In this document: positions 5,616 through 8,651 of the stretch, piece after piece
How positions within the stretch are numbered: position 1 is the first letter of the stretch
Layout: each line of letters begins with the position of its first letter
Source: Sphingomonas bacterium
GTDB taxonomy: Bacteria > Pseudomonadota > Alphaproteobacteria > Sphingomonadales > Sphingomonadaceae
Reading direction: 5' to 3'
DNA length: 8,651 nucleotides
NCBI GenBank assembly: GCA_026785965.1
Contig: JAJAYY010000094.1
Span: 1 to 8,651, forward strand
Program-made: the position numbers and the translations under genes
Notes under the pieces: model-generated
The model's input: the letters and a program-made list of their open reading frames with translations, nothing else
Database searches by the model: none
What the model was told of the DNA's origin: nothing

Positions 5616-6433
5616 CAACCGTGAACCGGCGCGCCCCAGCCGCCCCAGACATAGATTGAGACGAACAGGAACAGCCACACCACATCGACGAAGTGCCAGT
5701 ACCAGGCCGCCGCCTCGAACCCGAAATGCGCCTTGGGGGTAAAGTCGCCCTTCACCGCGCGGAGGTAGCAGATGATCAGGAAGATCGTTCCGACCAGCAC
5801 GTGGAAGCCGTGGAAGCCGGTCGCCATGAAGAAGGTTGCGCCATAGATGTTGCCTTTGAAGGCAAACGGGGCGTGGATATACTCATAGGCCTGGATCGAG
5901 GTGAACACGAGCCCGAGCGCGATCGTCGCGAGCAGGCCCTTCTTGAGCCCTTCGCGGTCGCCGTGGATCAGCGCGTGATGCGCCCAGGTGACCGTCGTTC
6001 CCGAACACAACAGGATCAACGTGTTGAGCAATGGGAAAGAGAATGGATCGATGATCTCGATCCCCTTGGGGGGCCACACCGCGCCGACGGTTTCGGCGGC
6101 CGACGGAAACAGCGACGCCGAGAAGAACGCCCAGAACCAGGCAACGAAAAACATGACTTCGGAGGCGATGAACAGGATCATTCCGTAGCGCAGACTCAAT
6201 TGGACGACCGGCGTATGGTCGCCGGCATGGCCTTCCTTGATGGTGTTCGACCACCAGTTGGCCATCGTAACCAGGACCATCGCCAGGCCGGCGAAGCCGA
6301 CGAACTCGCCGTATGGAATGGCGTGCATCCACATCACCAGCCCGCCGAACAGCGCCATCGCGGAGAAGGCGCCGATGATCGGCCAGGGATCGGGCGGAAG
6401 GATATGATAATCGTGGTTCTTGGTGCCAGCCAT
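5615..6433 (-). CDS. ctaE: Cytochrome c oxidase subunit III
   Basis: Subunit III (CoxC/CtaE) of the aa3-type heme-copper oxidase, which stabilises the catalytic core and supports proton uptake. The 272 residues have seven hydrophobic segments, the usual full form. Landmarks are HDYHILPPDPWP (7-18), GDHTPVVQLSLRYGMILF (71-88), SEVMFFVAWFWAFF (91-104; E92 corresponds to the carbodiimide-sensitive buried glutamate), GVWPPKGIE-type AVWPPKGIE (118-126), SGTTVTWAHHA (144-154), GFHGFHV (206-212) and AAAWYWHFVDVVWLFLF (241-257). Start ATG 6433 has GAGGGA 7 nt upstream. It follows ctaG after 28 bp, the largest gap in the operon, and its TGA shares a base with the DUF983 start. Nothing essential is missing. 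Confidence 0.98.
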   Translation of the reverse strand: MAGTKNHDYHILPPDPWPIIGAFSAMALFGGLVMWMHAIPYGEFVGFAGLAMVLVTMANWWSNTIKEGHAGDHTPVVQLSLRYGMILFIASEVMFFVAWFWAFFSASLFPSAAETVGAVWPPKGIEIIDPFSFPLLNTLILLCSGTTVTWAHHALIHGDREGLKKGLLATIALGLVFTSIQAYEYIHAPFAFKGNIYGATFFMATGFHGFHVLVGTIFLIICYLRAVKGDFTPKAHFGFEAAAWYWHFVDVVWLFLFVSIYVWGGWGAPVHG

Positions 6434-6440
6434 GGTCTAG

Positions 6441-6446
6441 TCCCTC
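6441..6446 (-). promoter_or_regulatory. Ribosome-binding site GAGGGA of ctaE
   Basis: On the minus strand GAGGGA stands 7 nt ahead of the ATG at 6433, within the 28-bp gap after ctaG. Subunit III thus has its own good Shine-Dalgarno, unlike the neighbouring genes, which start inside or at the end of the preceding gene. Confidence 0.65.
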
Positions 6447-6461
6447 TGTTCGTCGGCGGCT

Positions 6462-7007
6462 CTAGCGGACCGCAACGCCGGTTTCCACCGGGTAAAATGT
6501 GTAGGACAAGGTGATTTCGTCGATATCGCGGGTCGCGGGATCGGTGCGCAGCTTGGGATCGACGAAGAACACCACTGGCATGCGCACGTTCTCGCCGCCC
6601 TTGAGCGTCTGCTCGGTGAAGCAGAAGCATTCGATCTTGCTGAAATATTGCCCGGCCTGTGCCGGCGAGACGTTGAACACCGCCTGGCCGGTGGTGGCGC
6701 GCGCCGTGTAATTGGTGGCGTGGTAATAAATCGTCGTCCGCTGACCCGGGTGAATCCGGACGGTAGCCTGCTCGGGCTCGAACTTCCACGGCAAAGCAGG
6801 GTCGATATTGGCGTCGAAGCGGACCCCGATTTGCCCCGCGACCGCGCCCGGCGCGGCGTCGGCCTTCATCGTCGTGCCATCGAACCCGGTCACGGCACAG
6901 AAGATGCGGTAAAGCGGCACGCTGGCGAAAGCGAGCGCCAGCATCGCCAGCCCGAACAGCGCCGCGCGCGTCGCGACGGTGCGGTTGCGCATGGCAATCG
7001 TCGTCAC
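6462..7007 (-). CDS. ctaG: Cytochrome c oxidase assembly protein CtaG/Cox11
   Basis: Membrane-anchored copper chaperone that delivers copper to the Cu(B) site of subunit I. Of 181 residues, a short cytoplasmic N-terminus and one TM (about 15-32) are followed by a periplasmic immunoglobulin-like domain. The copper-binding motif is C127-F-C129-F in SKIECFCFTEQ, and the third conserved cysteine is C37 in YRIFCAVTG just after the membrane. PVVFFVDP (144-151) and ITLSYTFYPV (165-174) are family strands. I chose GTG 7007, which overlaps the stop of the small CoxF-like gene as GTGA. The in-frame ATG at 6992 (MRNRTVATRAALF) is a possible start 5 residues shorter. It lies between coxF and coxC, the standard alphaproteobacterial order. 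Confidence 0.97.
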   Translation of the reverse strand: MTTIAMRNRTVATRAALFGLAMLALAFASVPLYRIFCAVTGFDGTTMKADAAPGAVAGQIGVRFDANIDPALPWKFEPEQATVRIHPGQRTTIYYHATNYTARATTGQAVFNVSPAQAGQYFSKIECFCFTEQTLKGGENVRMPVVFFVDPKLRTDPATRDIDEITLSYTFYPVETGVAVR

Positions 7008-7135
7008 CGGCCGACCGCCATCTTGGCAATGGTAATTGCGAACATCAGGACGACGAAGCCGCCGAGCAATAGCGCGGTGAGCCTAGCGCGATCGCGCTGG
7101 CGCTTGCGGATCAGTTGTTGCTCTTCAGGGGTCAT
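7004..7135 (-). CDS. Small CoxF-like single-pass membrane protein
   Basis: A 43-residue protein: a charged, basic N-terminus ([19 protein letters not shown]), then one hydrophobic segment (about 20-38, [20 protein letters not shown]) and a short tail. It lies exactly where alphaproteobacterial operons carry coxF, between ctaB and ctaG, and matches that family in size and in the pattern of basic stretch, TM and TI-K ending. The ATG at 7135 overlaps the ctaB stop as ATGA, and the TGA at 7004-7006 overlaps the ctaG GTG. These overlaps fix both ends and show a real gene rather than a gap. The frame is open upstream inside ctaB (to 7630), but that part is antisense-like noise. The molecular role is not established; an accessory or assembly role for the oxidase is inference. 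Confidence 0.85.
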   Translation of the reverse strand: MTPEEQQLIRKRQRDRARLTALLLGGFVVLMFAITIAKMAVGR

Positions 7136-8046
7136 GCGAGAAGCCAGCGATCGGCGACCAGCGCCGCGAACAACATGAACAGATAGAGGATCGAAAATCC
7201 GAACAGGCGCTTTTCGGGCCTCATCCCGGCGGGTTCGGTGGCGCGATTGGCGAGCACCGCCAGCGCGAGTCCCAGGAAGACGGCGTTGAGCGCGATCGAG
7301 ACCGCGCCATAAACCCAGCCGGTCAACCCGAGCGCCCATGGCGCGACTGCGGCGGCGATCATCGGCAGCGTGTAAAGCGCGATGTGGCGCCGCGTGCTGG
7401 TCACGCCGGCGACCACCGGCAGCATCGGCACGCCGGCATTGGCGTAATCGGTCTTGACGAACAGTGACAGCGCCCAGAAATGCGGCGGGGTCCACAGGAA
7501 AATGATCGCGAACAGCAGCACCGGCAGCGCGCTGATCTCGCCGGTCGCCGCGACCCAGCCGATCAGCGGCGGAAACGCCCCCGCCGCGCCGCCAATGACG
7601 ATGTTCTGCGCGGTCCGTCGCTTGAGCCACACGGTATAGACCAGCACATAGAACAGGATCGACACCGCCAGGATCGCCGCCGCCAAATGATTGGCAGCAA
7701 GGTCCATCAGGATCACCGAGAACACCGACAGCCCGACCCCGAAGTGGAGCGCGGTCTGGCGGTCCATCCGCCCCGCCGGAAGCGGGCGGTTGGCGGTGCG
7801 CTTCATTTTGCTGTCGAGGTCGGCCTCATACCATTGGTTGAGCGCCCCCGCCGCGCCCGCGCCCAGCGCGATGCACAGTACCGCGGTGAAGCCAAGCACC
7901 GGATGGATCGGCACCGGCGCGGCGAGCAACCCGCACAGCCCGGTGAACACCACCAGGCTCATCACCCGCGGCTTGGTCAACGCGAACAGGTCGCGCGACG
8001 AGGCGGGGAGAGTGGTCGATCGCGGGGTGATGGCCTTGCTCGTCAT
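7132..8046 (-). CDS. ctaB: Protoheme IX farnesyltransferase (heme O synthase)
   Basis: UbiA-superfamily membrane prenyltransferase that adds a farnesyl group to the vinyl side chain of protoheme, giving heme O, the precursor of the heme A used by subunit I. The 304 residues have about nine hydrophobic segments. The first active-site motif is [19 protein letters not shown] (70-88) with the Mg-diphosphate-binding acidic residues. Next come [21 protein letters not shown] (from 140), [10 protein letters not shown] (185-194) and the second loop motif [15 protein letters not shown] (198-212). ATG 8046 starts 8 bp after the coxA stop, with GAGG very close to the ATG. The stop overlaps the coxF-like gene (ATGA). 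Full length, all motifs intact. Confidence 0.98.
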   Translation of the reverse strand: MTSKAITPRSTTLPASSRDLFALTKPRVMSLVVFTGLCGLLAAPVPIHPVLGFTAVLCIALGAGAAGALNQWYEADLDSKMKRTANRPLPAGRMDRQTALHFGVGLSVFSVILMDLAANHLAAAILAVSILFYVLVYTVWLKRRTAQNIVIGGAAGAFPPLIGWVAATGEISALPVLLFAIIFLWTPPHFWALSLFVKTDYANAGVPMLPVVAGVTSTRRHIALYTLPMIAAAVAPWALGLTGWVYGAVSIALNAVFLGLALAVLANRATEPAGMRPEKRLFGFSILYLFMLFAALVADRWLLA

Positions 8047-8054
8047 GCCTCAAG

Positions 8055-8651
8055 CTAATCGATCTTCGGCAGCGTTTCGAACTGGTGGAACGGCGGCGGG
8101 CTCGACAGGGTCCATTCGAGCGTCGTCGCGCCTTCGCCCCAATAATTGTCGGGCGCCTTGGGACCCTTGGCCAGCGACCAGAACAGGTTGATGAAGAACA
8201 CCACCATTCCGACTGCCATGATCATGTAGCCGATGGTCGAGACCTTGTTCCAATATTCGAACGCCGGAGTGTAGTCCGGAATACGCCGCGGCATGCCGTC
8301 GAGGCCGAGGAAATGCTGCGGGAAGAAGATCACATTGACGCCCACGAACATGACGAAGAAGTGCACCTTGCCGAGGAATTCATTGTACATCCGCCCCGAC
8401 ATCTTGCCGAACCAGTAATAGAAGCCCGCGAACAATCCGAACACCGCGCCGAGGCTGAGTACATAGTGGAAATGCGCCACGACGTAGTAGGTGTCGTGCA
8501 TGTAATTATCCACGCCCCCGTTCGCCAACACGACGCCGGTGACGCCGCCCACGGTGAACAGGAAGATGAACCCGATCGCCCACAGCATCGGGGTTTCGAA
8601 GCTGATCGAGCCGCCCCACATCGTCGCGATCCAGCTGAAGATCTTCACGCC
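8055..8651 (-). CDS. ctaD: Cytochrome c oxidase subunit I, C-terminal part (5' end outside window)
   Basis: The last 198 residues of the catalytic subunit (CoxA/CtaD) of an aa3-type heme-copper oxidase; the frame is open to the right edge. [15 protein letters not shown] contains the Mg-site His-Asp pair and, in HFH, the axial histidines of heme a3 (first) and heme a (second). The K-channel lysine is the K of GVKIFSW, codon 8643-8645, and the K-channel threonine is in [14 protein letters not shown]. The rest, through [32 protein letters not shown] in pieces and the end FETLPKID, is typical of type A oxidases. The copper ligands and the cross-linked His-Tyr lie outside. TAG stop 8055-8057; ctaB begins 8 bp on. 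Subunit II (ctaC) is expected further right. Confidence 0.98.
   Translation of the reverse strand, partial: GVKIFSWIATMWGGSISFETPMLWAIGFIFLFTVGGVTGVVLANGGVDNYMHDTYYVVAHFHYVLSLGAVFGLFAGFYYWFGKMSGRMYNEFLGKVHFFVMFVGVNVIFFPQHFLGLDGMPRRIPDYTPAFEYWNKVSTIGYMIMAVGMVVFFINLFWSLAKGPKAPDNYWGEGATTLEWTLSSPPPFHQFETLPKID

Noticed and set aside
5693..6514. 273-codon plus-strand open frame opposite ctaE
   Set aside because: Antisense to subunit III; very hydrophilic, as expected when hydrophobic membrane codons are read in reverse. No ribosome-binding site or motif.

Overview
The window is GC-rich (roughly two thirds by eye), with the codon bias and gene content of an aerobic alphaproteobacterium. The short SURF1, the ctaB–coxF–ctaG–coxC–DUF983–surf1 order and the protein styles point to Sphingomonadales (a Sphingomonas-like genome). 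That placement rests on recalled family knowledge, not a search.

Left part, plus strand (1-2525). The window opens inside the second half of an ABC-F ATPase gene (1-696). A minus-strand tRNA-Ser(GGA) gene with encoded CCA follows (715-805). Then comes a tightly coupled three-gene run: a small HExxH zincin-like metallopeptidase (953-1351), ccmA (1348-1896) and ccmB (1893-2525). CcmA and CcmB are the ATPase and a membrane subunit of the cytochrome c maturation (System I) ABC complex. No ccmC-I genes are adjacent, because ccmB runs straight into a convergent gene.

Right part, minus strand (2522-8651), read from the right edge leftwards. It holds coxA (C-terminal 198 residues only), ctaB (heme O synthase), a 43-residue CoxF-like membrane peptide, ctaG/cox11 (Cu(B) chaperone), ctaE/coxC (subunit III), a DUF983 zinc-ribbon membrane protein, surf1, an M16 zinc peptidase and a COG1092-type SAM-dependent methyltransferase. 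Junctions are 1-8 bp overlaps or gaps of 8-28 bp, so the nine genes look like one polycistronic, translationally coupled unit. The first seven build the aa3-type cytochrome c oxidase: catalytic subunits, heme A precursor synthesis, copper delivery and assembly. The last two are conserved passengers with no obvious oxidase role.

The two halves converge at 2522-2525, where a single CTAG supplies the TAG stop of both ccmB and the methyltransferase. Both halves serve respiratory heme proteins (cytochrome c maturation on one strand, cytochrome c oxidase on the other). There is no mobile element, CRISPR array, phage gene or atypical-composition island. I found no convincing undescribed system. The points most worth a look are the shared stop, the small CoxF and DUF983 proteins inside the oxidase operon, a CcmA with an unusual Q-loop, and a perfect palindrome with a strong Shine-Dalgarno sequence ahead of the metallopeptidase gene.
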